A DNA stretch of 64,000 nt from Gammaproteobacteria bacterium UBA1119 (GCA_002313255.1 DCBA01000098.1:1-64000); one strand, 5' to 3'. Counted from the first letter of the stretch, positions 54,546 to 64,000 are shown. Notes: generated by a model not told the origin, from the sequence alone. A program made the numbers and translations.

Positions 54546-56000
54546 CTAGTCCATGCTAGAGACCCGATCCACGCCGGTGGCAAGATCCACGCCATGGCGC
54601 TTAGCCAGTTTATCGAGGTTATCGCCATGGTCGTCCCGATCAATTCGATATTGTGATACGAAGTAAAGAGCGCCAACGTTTAATATGCAATAAAGCGGTA
54701 AGAACAAGATGGCAATGTTGACTCGTATGTCGTACGTGACTTGTTCAACACTCGTAATCGCATCGAGGCCCACCAACGAGACGATGATTCCGGCTCCAAC
54801 GATACCGCCTGCAGAAATAGCCTTGCCAGCAAATCCCCTGGCTGCGAAAAACAGACCTTCCGATCGGCGTTCGGTGACCACTTCGCTATCTTCAACCACG
54901 TCCGCCATCATCGAATCGAGTAACACGCCCCCGATGATTCCACAAAAGACCTCGACGACAACGAAGATTGAATAGACGTAGAGGCTTAACCAGCTTCCAA
55001 GTTCCGGCCACGCGCCCGCAAGCACCAGGATGTATGGAATGGGATACAGCGCGATGTTCAGCAAAATCGCGTAGATTGCGGCCCTTTTCTTGCCAAAGCG
55101 GGCGCCAAAAAACGGAGCTGCAAAGATGGCACACACCGGCGCGACGAGCACCCACAATCCCGTAACAGCAATTTGCGCCCCGCTGAAACCAAAGAAATAC
55201 GTGGTGTTATACAAATACAAAGCCATGCCCAAGCCAGCGGCAATGCCCACCGTCAGGCCATACAAGAACAACGCTTTGAAGTTTGGGTTCTTGAGCGATT
55301 CAAACATTTGCCCAACTTCGGAAGCGATATCGCCAAGCTTGAACGTGTCCGCCGGCCGTGGCAGTGCAGATGCTTCTCGCTGGGTTCCAAAGCTTGAGAC
55401 AACGATTGAGAGGAAGATCAATAACGCGCCAGCGGTAGCATAAATCGTGTATCCACGTTGTACTGCAAAACCATACGCGCCGGCCCAGAACATCATATTA
55501 ACAATATGGATGCCGTTGCCCCCATACCAACCAAAAAAGTAACGGAGAGACAGCCACAGATTGCGTCGGTCATAGTCTTTCTCCAAATCGGGCAGCAATG
55601 CCGTCGACGGCATTTCAAACAACGTGGTTCCGGTACGGATAAGCAGTGACATCACCAACACGTAGGTGAATGCGTTGCCTTCATGGAGCTCGATGGCCGG
55701 ATCGAAGAGGAGATAAAAACTGACCGGCAGCACCAACAGCGCGGCATACATGAACGGATGGCGGCGACCCAATCGGGAACTGGTCTTGTCGGACCAATGG
55801 CCCAACAACAAGTCGGACACAGCGTCCCAGATCATTGCGACCGCTAAAGCAATGGACGCTTTATATCCCGGGATACCTAGGACTTCGGTACAGTACAAGA
55901 GTAGGAGATAACTAAACGCATTGTTCTTGATGCCAAACGCGGTCGCGGCGGATCCGTAACACCAAAACACGGGTTTTTTCCAGAGTTTCTCGGTCGTCAT
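54546..56000 (-). CDS. Glycoside-pentoside-hexuronide (GPH) family cation symporter
   Basis: MFS-type secondary carrier of 484 residues. KLWKKPVFWCYGSAATAFGIKNNAFSYLLLLYCTEVLG and the signature SDLLLGHWSDKTSSRLGRRHPFMY are typical of GPH/MelB-like proteins, with about twelve spans. Sodium- or proton-coupled sugar uptake is the family norm, but related bacterial members carry other substrates. TGGAG precedes the ATG. It stands alone. Confidence 0.9.
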   Translation of the reverse strand: MTTEKLWKKPVFWCYGSAATAFGIKNNAFSYLLLLYCTEVLGIPGYKASIALAVAMIWDAVSDLLLGHWSDKTSSRLGRRHPFMYAALLVLPVSFYLLFDPAIELHEGNAFTYVLVMSLLIRTGTTLFEMPSTALLPDLEKDYDRRNLWLSLRYFFGWYGGNGIHIVNMMFWAGAYGFAVQRGYTIYATAGALLIFLSIVVSSFGTQREASALPRPADTFKLGDIASEVGQMFESLKNPNFKALFLYGLTVGIAAGLGMALYLYNTTYFFGFSGAQIAVTGLWVLVAPVCAIFAAPFFGARFGKKRAAIYAILLNIALYPIPYILVLAGAWPELGSWLSLYVYSIFVVVEVFCGIIGGVLLDSMMADVVEDSEVVTERRSEGLFFAARGFAGKAISAGGIVGAGIIVSLVGLDAITSVEQVTYDIRVNIAILFLPLYCILNVGALYFVSQYRIDRDDHGDNLDKLAKRHGVDLATGVDRVSSMD

Positions 56001-56177
56001 TGCTTTACTCCACTACAGACCAAACCTGCTATCCACCACCTGACTTCAGCGGAAAATGGGCCGAACGATGGGTTGATAACCCGAATCATTCCCGTCGTCA
56101 AAGATAACTTGACCGAAACAATGACAAATCAAGTCCAAGTTTAGACAATCGGCCTCTTTGCACTTGGAGGGCGTGAT

Positions 56178-57281
56178 GTGAGCAACCGTGCTGCATCCAT
56201 CGCGGTAGTGATTGCACTCGTTGTCGGCATGCTCGCGACACTCGCGATCCGGCCTCCGGGGAACCAACCCAGTATCAAGCAAAACGGCTCCGGTCAAGGC
56301 GTGCCCCCACTTCGGTGGCGGGTTCCGGTGGCGTTTAGTACCAATTTAAAAGCGCTTGGTGACAACGTCGTGTTTGTTGCTGAAACGTTGTCGATCGAGA
56401 CCAACGGTGCAATCGAACTGGCTATTTATGAGCCGGGTGAACTAGTGCCCGCGTTCAATATCGTCGATGCAGTACGCGAAGGTAAGGTACAAGCAGGTTA
56501 TACCTGGGTTGGTTACGATCAAGGAAAAATTCCAGCGTCTGCCCTCATTGGCGCCGTACCGTTCGGTATGGAGCCTTGGGAATATTCTGCGTGGTGGTAC
56601 GAAGCCGACGGCCGTGAGCTCACCGAAGCTTTGTACGCGCGCTATGGGGTTCATCCTATTTTGTGCGGACTCATTGGACCCGAAACTGCCGGCTGGTTCC
56701 GTGAGCCGATCGAGTCACTCAGCGACCTTCAGGGCCTTAAAATTCGGTTTGCCGGACTTGGTGGTAAGGTCATCCAACGTCTTGGCGCCTCGGTAACGAT
56801 GTTGCCGGGTGGCGAAATTTTTCAAGCGCTTGAAAAGGGCGCGATCGACGCAACCGAATTTTCGTTACCAAACGTTGATGAATCGTTGGGGTTTGATCGA
56901 ATTGCCAAACTAAACTATTACCCCGGATGGCATCAGACCTATACCTCCGCCCATTTGGTTATCAATGCAGAACAATGGTCCTCGCTCAATTCGGCCCAGC
57001 AGAGTTTATTCGATACGGCGTGTACCGCTGGGGTAACCCGCAATTTGGCTCGGTCGGAGGCTCTCCAGGGACCAGTGCTAGCCGGATTTCCCGCCAAGGG
57101 CGTGCAAGCGATACGACTACCGATTCCGATATTACGCGAGCTAAATCGAGTGACGGACGAAGTGATGGCAGAGGAAGCTAGCAATGACGAGGATTTCCGA
57201 ATAATTCGAGCGTCGCAACAAAATTTTCGTGAAGTCTACGCCCGGTGGAAACAACTCGCGTATCTACCACGAGATTTTTAG
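56178..57281 (+). CDS. dctP: TRAP transporter substrate-binding protein DctP
   Basis: Periplasmic receptor of a tripartite ATP-independent transporter, 367 residues. A signal peptide or anchor is present (AASIAVVIALVVGMLATLAI). GLKIRFAGLGGKVIQRLGASVTMLPGGEIFQALEKGAIDATEF contains the Arg that contacts the substrate carboxylate, as in the mannitol/chloroaromatic-type DctP proteins. The GTG has GGAGG seven bases upstream. First gene of dctPQM. Confidence 0.92.
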   Translation: MSNRAASIAVVIALVVGMLATLAIRPPGNQPSIKQNGSGQGVPPLRWRVPVAFSTNLKALGDNVVFVAETLSIETNGAIELAIYEPGELVPAFNIVDAVREGKVQAGYTWVGYDQGKIPASALIGAVPFGMEPWEYSAWWYEADGRELTEALYARYGVHPILCGLIGPETAGWFREPIESLSDLQGLKIRFAGLGGKVIQRLGASVTMLPGGEIFQALEKGAIDATEFSLPNVDESLGFDRIAKLNYYPGWHQTYTSAHLVINAEQWSSLNSAQQSLFDTACTAGVTRNLARSEALQGPVLAGFPAKGVQAIRLPIPILRELNRVTDEVMAEEASNDEDFRIIRASQQNFREVYARWKQLAYLPRDF

Positions 57282-57809
57282 TTGACTCCGGAGACCCAAC
57301 TTCCGACGACCACTTTCTCGCGCTGGATCGACCCCTTCCTGCAGCGCCTAGGCAACGGGCTGTCGTGGATCTGGGTCGCGTTGATTTTCGTCATCGTCCT
57401 CAACGTCATACTTCGTTACGTCTTTAGCGAAGGCAGGATCGAACTTGAGGAAATTCAGTGGCATTTGTACTCGACCGGATTCATGTTCGGACTGAGCTAC
57501 GCGTTTCAAGCCGATGCACATATTCGGGTCGACGTGCTCCACGAACGTTTCTCGCCCGAACTCAAAGCTTGGATTGACCTCTACGGCATCGTGCTTTTCG
57601 TCCTACCTTTCACGGCGCTCATGCTGATCTACGGGTTCCCGTTCGTCATGGACAGTTATCAAACCAACGAAGTCTCGCAATCACCGGGCGGACTCGAACT
57701 CCGATGGCTGATTAAGTTAGTACTGGTCCTCGGTTTTTCGTTCCTTGCGCTGGCAGCCTTCGCACGACTGACCCGCCTTTGGTCATTTCTCTTCTTCCAT
57801 GCCCGCTAA
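57282..57809 (+). CDS. dctQ: TRAP transporter small permease DctQ
   Basis: Small membrane subunit of 175 residues with four spans. NVILRYVF and EIQWHLYSTGFMFGLSYAFQADAHIRVDVLHERFSP are the family signatures. The TTG start abuts the dctP stop, and the gene overlaps dctM by eleven bases, so the three subunits are translated together. Confidence 0.92.
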   Translation: MTPETQLPTTTFSRWIDPFLQRLGNGLSWIWVALIFVIVLNVILRYVFSEGRIELEEIQWHLYSTGFMFGLSYAFQADAHIRVDVLHERFSPELKAWIDLYGIVLFVLPFTALMLIYGFPFVMDSYQTNEVSQSPGGLELRWLIKLVLVLGFSFLALAAFARLTRLWSFLFFHAR

Positions 57810-59154
57810 CGAAATACTGGCATTGGCGATGTTTTTCGCCTTCATCATATTGGTATTCACTGGATTTCCGGTCGCCTGGGTACTTGCCGGGCTGGCCATA
57901 CTCTTTACCGCGATCTCGATCGTCGCCTCCGTCGACTTTGGCATGACGATCGGCATCGATTGGGCGTACACGTCCATTACCGTCGAACGCGTATGGAACG
58001 TCATGGAAAACTGGGTCATGGTGGCCCTGCCCATGTTCATCTTCATGGGCTTAATGCTGGACCGTTCAGGCATCGCCACTCGGCTCATGAGCGGTTTTGC
58101 CACGCTCTTTCGAGGCATAAATGGCGGTCTTGCCGTTAGCGTGGTTCTGATCGGCGTACTTCTCGCCGCGACCACGGGAATCATTGGCGCGTCCGTCGTC
58201 CTATTGGCCTTGCTCGGTCTACCGGTGATGCTCGAACAGAACTACAACAAAAGCGTTGCTGCCGGTACGGTTTGTGCCGTCGGCACCCTCGGCATTCTCA
58301 TTCCCCCGAGCATCATGCTGGTCCTGATGGCAGATCGGATGGCGATGTCAGTAGGCGATCTTTTCTTAGGTGCCGTATTCCCAGGGTTGCTGCTAAGTGG
58401 GCTTTACGTGTTCTATCTCTTGGGCCACGGCCTGCTGAAACCAGCCGATTTACCCTCGAGCGAAATCGGGGGTAGTTTCGATACCGCTGCATTAGTGACG
58501 CTAACGAAGGCGGTCATTCCTCCAGCGTTTCTGATCTTCGCTGTCCTTGGCAGTATCTTTCTTGGTTTCGCAACACCGACAGAAGCCGCTGGAGTCGGTG
58601 CCGCAGGCGCACTCGTCCTCGCTCTGGTCAATGGGTCACTCTCCAAATCGATCCTTACGGACGTCGTGAGAGAGACCACGCGGACCACGGCCTTCATATT
58701 TGCCATCCTTATTGGAGCAACAGCTTTTTCGTTGGTACTGCGTGGTCTGGGGGGCGACGAACTCATCGAAAGAACATTGCTAGGGCTTCCCTTTGGCCCG
58801 ACTGGGGTCATCATCACGATCCTACTATTTACGTTCCTACTCGGCTTCTTTCTCGACTGGATCGAATTAACGTTGATCATTCTGCCGCTCGTTGCTCCCG
58901 TCGTGACTTCGCTTGGCTTCGACCCGGTCTGGTTTACCGTGCTATTCGCGGTGTGTCTCCAAACAAGCTTCCTAACACCCCCAGTCGGTTTCGCGATTTT
59001 CTACCTCAAAGGCGTCGCACCTCCAGACATCGACGCAATCACCATCTATCGAGGAGTTATTCCGTTCATCGCTCTACAACTACTCGGACTTGCGGCTATC
59101 TTCCAGTGGGAATCGTTGGTTACCTGGTTACCCTCACAAGCGTACGGTCCCTGA
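57799..59154 (+). CDS. dctM: TRAP transporter large permease DctM
   Basis: Large sodium-coupled permease of 451 residues with about twelve spans. GFPVAWVLAGLAILF, MLDRSGIATRLM, TTGIIGASVVLLALLGLPVML and IPPSIMLVLMADRMAMSVGDLFLGAVFPG match the family. The transporter likely takes up an organic acid. It ends about 120 bases before a convergent gene. Confidence 0.94.
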   Translation: MPANEILALAMFFAFIILVFTGFPVAWVLAGLAILFTAISIVASVDFGMTIGIDWAYTSITVERVWNVMENWVMVALPMFIFMGLMLDRSGIATRLMSGFATLFRGINGGLAVSVVLIGVLLAATTGIIGASVVLLALLGLPVMLEQNYNKSVAAGTVCAVGTLGILIPPSIMLVLMADRMAMSVGDLFLGAVFPGLLLSGLYVFYLLGHGLLKPADLPSSEIGGSFDTAALVTLTKAVIPPAFLIFAVLGSIFLGFATPTEAAGVGAAGALVLALVNGSLSKSILTDVVRETTRTTAFIFAILIGATAFSLVLRGLGGDELIERTLLGLPFGPTGVIITILLFTFLLGFFLDWIELTLIILPLVAPVVTSLGFDPVWFTVLFAVCLQTSFLTPPVGFAIFYLKGVAPPDIDAITIYRGVIPFIALQLLGLAAIFQWESLVTWLPSQAYGP

Positions 59155-59273
59155 GCGTAAATGCGCACACGGCTTTCAAGCTGTGACGAAAGCGATTGCA
59201 TCCCGTCTTGTTTAGCTCGTATAGACAACCCATAGTTGACGTCGAAATCGTCGCCACCCGGTATCGCCAAACG

Positions 59274-60098
59274 TCATTCCCAACGTAACCATTCTTGGAT
59301 ACCGCGACCCATAATCCACTCGAGATCGTCGGAGTTTAAGAAGTTGCACTCTTGGGTAAATAGCGTGCGACATTCGTACCAGCTACACCGCAACCTGGAT
59401 ACGTCAGAACCCCAAAATGTCCGCCGCGGACCATAAACGTCCACAATCCGACGAATAGCCGAGATCAAGGTCGGGAACGGGTATTCCTCAGTAACTAGGT
59501 TCGGCATGCAACTTGCTTTGACGGCGATGTTGGGGAAACGCGCCAGCGCTAACGTGGGTCCCAACTGCCGAATCAGGTCGTCATCGTAGCTTCCGTATAT
59601 GGCCAAGTGATCCAGAATCAGTTTAAGTTCAGGGAATCGTTCCGCGATGCGCCCTATTTCGACTAAGCAATCGGGAACGAATAGCATTAGCGGTATCTGC
59701 AAACGCTCGGCGGCATTCCAAAACCAATCCGCAGTGCCGTCATGAAGCCACGCTTTCTGGAACGGGTTGTGGAACGTCAAACGAACACCCACCATGCCCA
59801 TTTGCTCACGCCAGGTTTCAAGCTGGTCCCTCGCGGAAACGACTTCGATGGGGAATCGACCCATCACCGCAAACCGTTGTGGATGCCGTATCGCAGCATC
59901 GAGACAGACGTCGTTACGATCCCCCTCCCAAGACGGGGGCACCAAAATAGCAGCATCCACACCTGCATCGTCCATCCGAGAAATAGCCTCATCGGCCAGC
60001 AGTTCTTTCCCGTGGGCGTACGATCGGCCATATTCTGGCCATGGGCGGTCCGACGTTTCTCGAGCCCAAAGATGGATCTGGGAGTCGATCACACGCAC
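59274..60098 (-). CDS. Amidohydrolase family 2 (PF04909) metal-dependent hydrolase
   Basis: TIM-barrel hydrolase or decarboxylase of 274 residues. IDSQIHLW carries the first His, GVRLTFHNPFQ, LILDHLAIYG and FWGSDVSR supply the later His and Asp of the active site, as in ACMSD and lactonase-like members. A GTG at 60098 with CGGAGG upstream is preferred to a TTG at 60116. By position it may belong to the catabolic cluster with the TRAP transporter. Confidence 0.85.
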   Translation of the reverse strand: MRVIDSQIHLWARETSDRPWPEYGRSYAHGKELLADEAISRMDDAGVDAAILVPPSWEGDRNDVCLDAAIRHPQRFAVMGRFPIEVVSARDQLETWREQMGMVGVRLTFHNPFQKAWLHDGTADWFWNAAERLQIPLMLFVPDCLVEIGRIAERFPELKLILDHLAIYGSYDDDLIRQLGPTLALARFPNIAVKASCMPNLVTEEYPFPTLISAIRRIVDVYGPRRTFWGSDVSRLRCSWYECRTLFTQECNFLNSDDLEWIMGRGIQEWLRWE

Positions 60099-60177
60099 CC
60101 GGAACCTCCGTACCAATAAATCACACCAATTCCCTGCAGTTCAGAATGAAAGAAATGATTAGGGCGAATACCCGGCG

Positions 60178-61209
60178 TCACCGACCACGAACCGCGGCGG
60201 CGATTTCCCCCCACTTTGGCAGGTTCGATGGTTCACTCCGAATGGATTCCCCCGCCAGATAGGTGACCAGCCTCGACGCGTGGCCGCGATAACGAGTGCT
60301 CAGCAAATCAGCAATGTCGTCCCATCGGCCGCTTACGGTGAAGTGATCTAACATCTCATCAGAGATGATCCCGGCCATCCCAGCAACATCGCCCGAGCGC
60401 AAAAGATCAGAAAGTTTACCGGTGGTGCCCTCGAAGCCGAGGTCATCAAACTGGAACGCGTAATTTGGGGTCGAACCGTAGAACGCAATTTGCGAACGCG
60501 CTCGTGCAAGCAGCTTGGCACGTTCTTCTGGCGAATCCCCTGGGACCACGAACACCGGGACAATGAGCTCGATATCGGATACTGCCCGCCCACTCTGCTC
60601 TGCGCCAGTTGCTAGCTCCGGCAATAACCTTTCTTTTATATAGTTAGTCGAGTGCATGGGATGCACGTGAATGCCGTTAGCAACTTCTCCGGCGACGCGG
60701 CACATGTATGGACCCACCGCGGCGATATCGACCTTAACGTCGGAGTACTCATGCGCGGGTGGCGACCACGCTCCTGGCAAGTAATTCAGGGAGTAGTACT
60801 CACCATCGTGTTGAAGCCGCTCGTCACCTCGAAACGCACGGATACACGCCTTGAACGCTTCAACATAATCTTTCATCCGTCGTGCCGGTTTATCGAAGGG
60901 CACGCCGTAACGACGCACGATGTGCCCCCTCACTTGGCTGCCGAGACCAAGGCGAAAACGCCCTTGCGTATTCCGCGCAAGTTCCCAGGCGATCTGAGCC
61001 GAGACCATTGGGCTTCTTGGAAACGCCACCGCGATACCAGTCGAAAACTGAAGTTCAGTAGTCGCCATGGCGGCAGCCGAGATCATCATCCACGGCACTT
61101 GGCTTGTCTCGGTAAAGAGCATCCCGGAAAAACCGTTCTCCTGCAGCCGTTGTGCCAGCTCTGCACTTTCGGACCAAGATAAATTCCCGGTCATGAAATC
61201 AAAATCCAT
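60178..61209 (-). CDS. Luciferase-like monooxygenase (LLM) family, F420-type
   Basis: A 343-residue TIM-barrel oxidoreductase: MDFDFMTGNLSW, LQENGFSGMLFTETSQVPW, STGIAVAFPRSPMVSAQIAWELARNTQGRFRLGLGSQV and HGEYYSLN-like region (HDGEYYSLNYLPG). It belongs to the subfamily annotated as F420-dependent (TIGR03617) in actinobacteria. GGAGG lies upstream of the ATG at 61209; the longer reading to 61260 is not supported. Cofactor cannot be settled from this sequence. Confidence 0.83.
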   Translation of the reverse strand: MDFDFMTGNLSWSESAELAQRLQENGFSGMLFTETSQVPWMMISAAAMATTELQFSTGIAVAFPRSPMVSAQIAWELARNTQGRFRLGLGSQVRGHIVRRYGVPFDKPARRMKDYVEAFKACIRAFRGDERLQHDGEYYSLNYLPGAWSPPAHEYSDVKVDIAAVGPYMCRVAGEVANGIHVHPMHSTNYIKERLLPELATGAEQSGRAVSDIELIVPVFVVPGDSPEERAKLLARARSQIAFYGSTPNYAFQFDDLGFEGTTGKLSDLLRSGDVAGMAGIISDEMLDHFTVSGRWDDIADLLSTRYRGHASRLVTYLAGESIRSEPSNLPKWGEIAAAVRGR

Positions 61210-61394
61210 CCAAGAGTCCTCCGGCCCTTGCGAGCTTTGCAAACTGCCATCCTCAATCACAAAATGCCACCAGCGAATGCGGTGGTTAAGGCGAATAAAT
61301 CAGTTTCGCAGGCTAATCAACCAGGAAACTAACCAATTCTTCTTTTTCAGTCATTCCAATTGCAAAAACTAACCACGATGGAGTCGGACCAGAG

Positions 61395-61685
61395 ATGATC
61401 TATAACAACGTGATACTAGAAGTGATCAAGGAGGCGGACATCGATACAGTTCGTGCACTACTACGCCGTCAAGGGGAATTATCTCGACAAGAACCCGGTT
61501 GCAGTCGATTCGAGGTGTATCAGTCGCAGACCGAGCAATCCTTGTTTATGCTGATCGAACAGTGGGAGACCCCGGCACATCTCGAGATGCATCGGGAAGC
61601 GACAGCTTTCAAAGAAATTTACGAACCTCGGATTTTACCGAGGGTAGCACGCGTACCGCATCCCTCGGACTTGGTCTTCCCATAA
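61395..61685 (+). CDS. Small ABM-domain monooxygenase-like protein
   Basis: A 96-residue dimeric ferredoxin-like protein of the ABM/YgiN superfamily, with LLRRQGELSRQEPGCSRFEVYQSQ and LFMLIEQWETPAHLEMHREATAF. It precedes a CoA-transferase and a quinone reductase on the same strand, about 70 bases away, and may share their transcript. The ATG follows GGACCAGAG, a weak site. Confidence 0.8.
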   Translation: MIYNNVILEVIKEADIDTVRALLRRQGELSRQEPGCSRFEVYQSQTEQSLFMLIEQWETPAHLEMHREATAFKEIYEPRILPRVARVPHPSDLVFP

Positions 61686-61753
61686 AGATACGAAGTTCGC
61701 AAACGCTCGAGGGAATCGCATTGGCGACGCTTTAACGTAACGTGGGAGGAGAC

Positions 61754-62944
61754 ATGGCGGGAGCATTACAAGGCATTAAGGTCATCGAAGTCGGCTTACT
61801 GATACAGGGGCCGCAAGCGGCTGCGCTGTTGGCCGATATGGGTGCTGACGTAATCAAGGTTGAATTACCAGGGATCGGTGATCAGGGCCGATATATCTTT
61901 CTTGGTGACGGCGATCTACGTAGCGCAGTTTTCATCGGCTGCAACCGCGGCAAGAGAGGGCTGACCCTTGATCTGAGACATGAGCAGGGCGCGAACATTT
62001 TCAAGAAACTCACGGAAACGGCCGATATCGTGATAAGTAATTTCAAGCCCGGCACACTCGACGAATGGGGTTTAGGTTACGAAGATCTTGCAGCAATCAA
62101 CCCCCGCATCATCTGGGCAGCTGGGAGTACGTTTGGGCCAGTTGGTCCGGACGCAGCACGGGAAGGTGCCGATCTTGCCGGACAGTCGGCGGGCGGTTTG
62201 ATCAGTACTACGGGGAGCGATGGCGACCCGCCCACTCCGGTCGGCGCATTCATCGCCGACCATATCGGTTCGTTGAACATGGTGTCGGGTATCCTCGCTG
62301 CCTTACACTCGAGGCACGAGTCCGGGCATGGTCAACGAATAGAGGTATCGCTCGTGGGCGGCCAGATTTGGGCGCAGGCAACCGAATATACACACTATCT
62401 CCTAACGGGAAACATCCCGGGCCGATCGAATTTTGGTCATCCGCTGATCCCGGCGGCTTATCGAATTTTTCAGACCGCAGACGGGTGGATAGGCCTTATT
62501 GGTCTATCCGCCGAAGCGAAGGACGTTTTCTTTGCGCTCGTTGGCCGTCCCGAAATGGCGATGGATCCACGCTTCGACGCGCTGTTACTTTCCCCAGAAG
62601 AACTGAAGTCCTTGGTCGGTGAACTCGAACCGATTTTCCTGGAAAGAACGACCGATGAATGGTGCGAGCTATTACAGGAAGCCGGTGCGCGGTTTGCGCC
62701 CGTGCGTAATTACGCGGAGGTGGTCGCCGACGAGGGTGTCTGGGAAAACGACTACTTTGTCGAAGTCAAAGACGATGCCGGACAAAGCCAGCGAGTCGTG
62801 GGTACACCCATACGCATGAGTGAGACACCGCTGCAGCCTTCCGCGATCGCACCGGACCTGGGCCAACACAGCGAAGAGATCCTCAAGGAAGCCGGCTACA
62901 GCGCTGCCGACATCGAGGAATTCCGTACAGCGGGGACGGTGTAG
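61754..62944 (+). CDS. Family III CoA-transferase (CaiB/BaiF type)
   Basis: A 396-residue member: GIKVIEVGLLIQGPQAAALLADMGADVIKVELPG, GLTLDLRHEQGANIF, the catalytic Asp in EGADLAGQSAGGLISTTG and GQHSEEIL at the end. GGAGGAGAC precedes the ATG at 61754, so the GTG at 61742 is not used. Its stop and the quinone reductase start are two bases apart, so the two work together. Confidence 0.92.
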   Translation: MAGALQGIKVIEVGLLIQGPQAAALLADMGADVIKVELPGIGDQGRYIFLGDGDLRSAVFIGCNRGKRGLTLDLRHEQGANIFKKLTETADIVISNFKPGTLDEWGLGYEDLAAINPRIIWAAGSTFGPVGPDAAREGADLAGQSAGGLISTTGSDGDPPTPVGAFIADHIGSLNMVSGILAALHSRHESGHGQRIEVSLVGGQIWAQATEYTHYLLTGNIPGRSNFGHPLIPAAYRIFQTADGWIGLIGLSAEAKDVFFALVGRPEMAMDPRFDALLLSPEELKSLVGELEPIFLERTTDEWCELLQEAGARFAPVRNYAEVVADEGVWENDYFVEVKDDAGQSQRVVGTPIRMSETPLQPSAIAPDLGQHSEEILKEAGYSAADIEEFRTAGTV

Positions 62945-62946
62945 CT

Positions 62947-63897
62947 GTGAAATCCGTGGTGTGTACTGCCATTGGCAAACCCGTAGAAATCCAGATCAGC
63001 ACCGATCCGACGCCGAGACCGGCCGACGTGCTGGTGCAGGTGACCGCCTGCGGTCTCAACTACGTCGACGCATTGATGTGTGCCGGTGGATATCAGATTA
63101 AACCCGAGCTCCCGTTCACACCCGGATCGGAGCTCGCCGGAACCGTCGCTGCGATTGGAGAAGACGTTGACGATTTAAAATTAGGCGATCGAGTCCTCAC
63201 ACGAGGAGGGTTTGTATCCGTCGTCGCTCGCCCGCGATCTTCCATTTACCCGATTCCGAATACGTTGACCGAGGGCCAAGCAGCAACGCTGTGGCAGAGT
63301 TACTCGACCATGTTGTACGCGTATACCCGGGCCGATCTTTCAGACGGCGAAACCGTCCTGGTTCTTGGCGCATCGGGAGGCATCGGCAAAGCGGCGATCG
63401 ATCTTGCACATTCCCGCGGTGCAAGGGTCATTGCCGCAGCATCTAGTGACGATCGACTTCAAACCTGTGGCGAAGTCTTTGGCCGAATTAACTACGACGT
63501 CGAGGACGTGAAAGTCCGCGCTCGCGAACTGACGGAAGGGAAAGGTGTCAACGTCGTGGTGGACCCAGTCGGCGGGGATCGAGCTGACGCCGCCCTACGT
63601 TCCCTCGATTATTTGGGACGGTACCTTGTCATCGGTTTTGCCGCAGGTTCGATCCCACGACTTCCCATCAACCAGATTCTGCTTCGAAACCGAAATGTGC
63701 TTGGAATCGATTGGGGTGCCTGGAGTGGATCGCACAGCGATGAACAAGAAGCCAATCTTCGTACCTTGCTAAACATGGCTGAGCGCGGGTCGATTGCCCC
63801 GCCAGAGCCTCGTACTTACTCCTTTGAAGAAGCCCAGACTGCACTCGACGATCTTATGAATCGACGAGTGATCGGCAAAGCAGTTCTAAAGCCCTAA
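62947..63897 (+). CDS. NADPH:quinone oxidoreductase-like MDR protein
   Basis: Zinc-free medium-chain reductase of 316 residues with GLNYVDALMCAGGYQIKPELPFTPGSELAGTV, NADPH site VLGASGGIGKAAIDLAH and VNVVVDPVGGDRADAALRSLDYLGRYLVIGFAAG. GTG start two bases after the CoA-transferase. It probably reduces an enoyl-CoA or quinone. The last 103 bases of the window hold no gene I can name. Confidence 0.92.
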   Translation: MKSVVCTAIGKPVEIQISTDPTPRPADVLVQVTACGLNYVDALMCAGGYQIKPELPFTPGSELAGTVAAIGEDVDDLKLGDRVLTRGGFVSVVARPRSSIYPIPNTLTEGQAATLWQSYSTMLYAYTRADLSDGETVLVLGASGGIGKAAIDLAHSRGARVIAAASSDDRLQTCGEVFGRINYDVEDVKVRARELTEGKGVNVVVDPVGGDRADAALRSLDYLGRYLVIGFAAGSIPRLPINQILLRNRNVLGIDWGAWSGSHSDEQEANLRTLLNMAERGSIAPPEPRTYSFEEAQTALDDLMNRRVIGKAVLKP

Positions 63898-64000
63898 GCT
63901 CACGAAAAGTCTTCCCACCCGATTCCATTTCCGTCCATTGCGAATTGATTCGCGCTCGGCCTATGCTGGTAGACCGCGCCACGAACCGGACACATGAGCA

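Noticed and set aside
1..64000. Insertion sequences, prophage, integrases, CRISPR arrays, rRNA genes
   Set aside because: No transposase, integrase, phage structural gene, regularly spaced repeat or rRNA sequence was recognised anywhere in the window.

Overview
The window looks like a chromosomal segment of a free-living, probably marine or sediment gammaproteobacterium. On the minus strand miaB-phoH-ybeY-corC-lnt and lptE-holA follow the gammaproteobacterial order, there is an LptE lipoprotein and a DUF1820 protein, and there are no insertion sequences, phage genes or CRISPR repeats. Species cannot be named from the sequence. The metabolic content points to heterotrophy on organic acids, peptides and CoA-activated carboxylic acids: four family III (CaiB/BaiF) CoA-transferases, a TRAP transporter, a complete Opp-type peptide ABC transporter, a form II (CO dehydrogenase-like) molybdenum hydroxylase, several SDR and MDR oxidoreductases and two luciferase-like oxidoreductases.

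Layout. 1-3.5 kb: adenosylhomocysteinase behind a structured leader, then a PPOX-fold flavoprotein and a CoA-transferase. 3.8-12.2 kb: one plus-strand run with a MoxR-type AAA ATPase, a CoxE-like VWA protein and oppABCDF; the OppC permease carries a fibronectin-III-like insert. 12.2-18 kb: minus-strand propeller/NUDIX pair, a small ABM monooxygenase, and cobS-cobT-phoD. 18-29 kb: the miaB...lnt and lptE-holA housekeeping blocks, interrupted by a plus-strand cassette (four-carbon acid-sugar kinase, PdxA2, ThDP enzyme) where leuS would be expected; a decayed histidine phosphatase lies beside holA. 29-31.8 kb: DUF1820, a ferredoxin-reductase-like flavoprotein, a stand-alone cereblon-type CULT-domain protein and a VanY-like peptidase. 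31.9-35.2 kb: a CoA-transferase facing an operon of a PTPS-like protein without the usual catalytic Cys, an SDR and a VUT/YhhQ-type transporter. 35.2-44 kb: LLM oxidoreductase, D-aminoacylase, a zinc phospholipase/nuclease-like protein, alcohol dehydrogenase, SDR, a periplasmic DegQ-like protease, an MFS carrier and tRNA-Gly(CCC). 44-54.5 kb: SDR, quinone reductase, coxG-S-L-M-like operon, CoA-transferase plus LOG-family hydrolase, a choline/ecdysteroid-kinase-like protein and a GltB-like FMN protein. 54.5-64 kb: GPH symporter, TRAP transporter, amidohydrolase, second LLM enzyme, ABM protein, CoA-transferase and quinone reductase.

The points most worth following are the CULT protein (aromatic-cage tryptophans at the expected spacing), the PTPS-like/SDR/VUT operon, the FN3-like insert in OppC, the cassette splitting the lnt-lptE block with a kinase that has no ATG/GTG/TTG in front of its conserved N-terminus, and the frameshifted phosphatase remnant.
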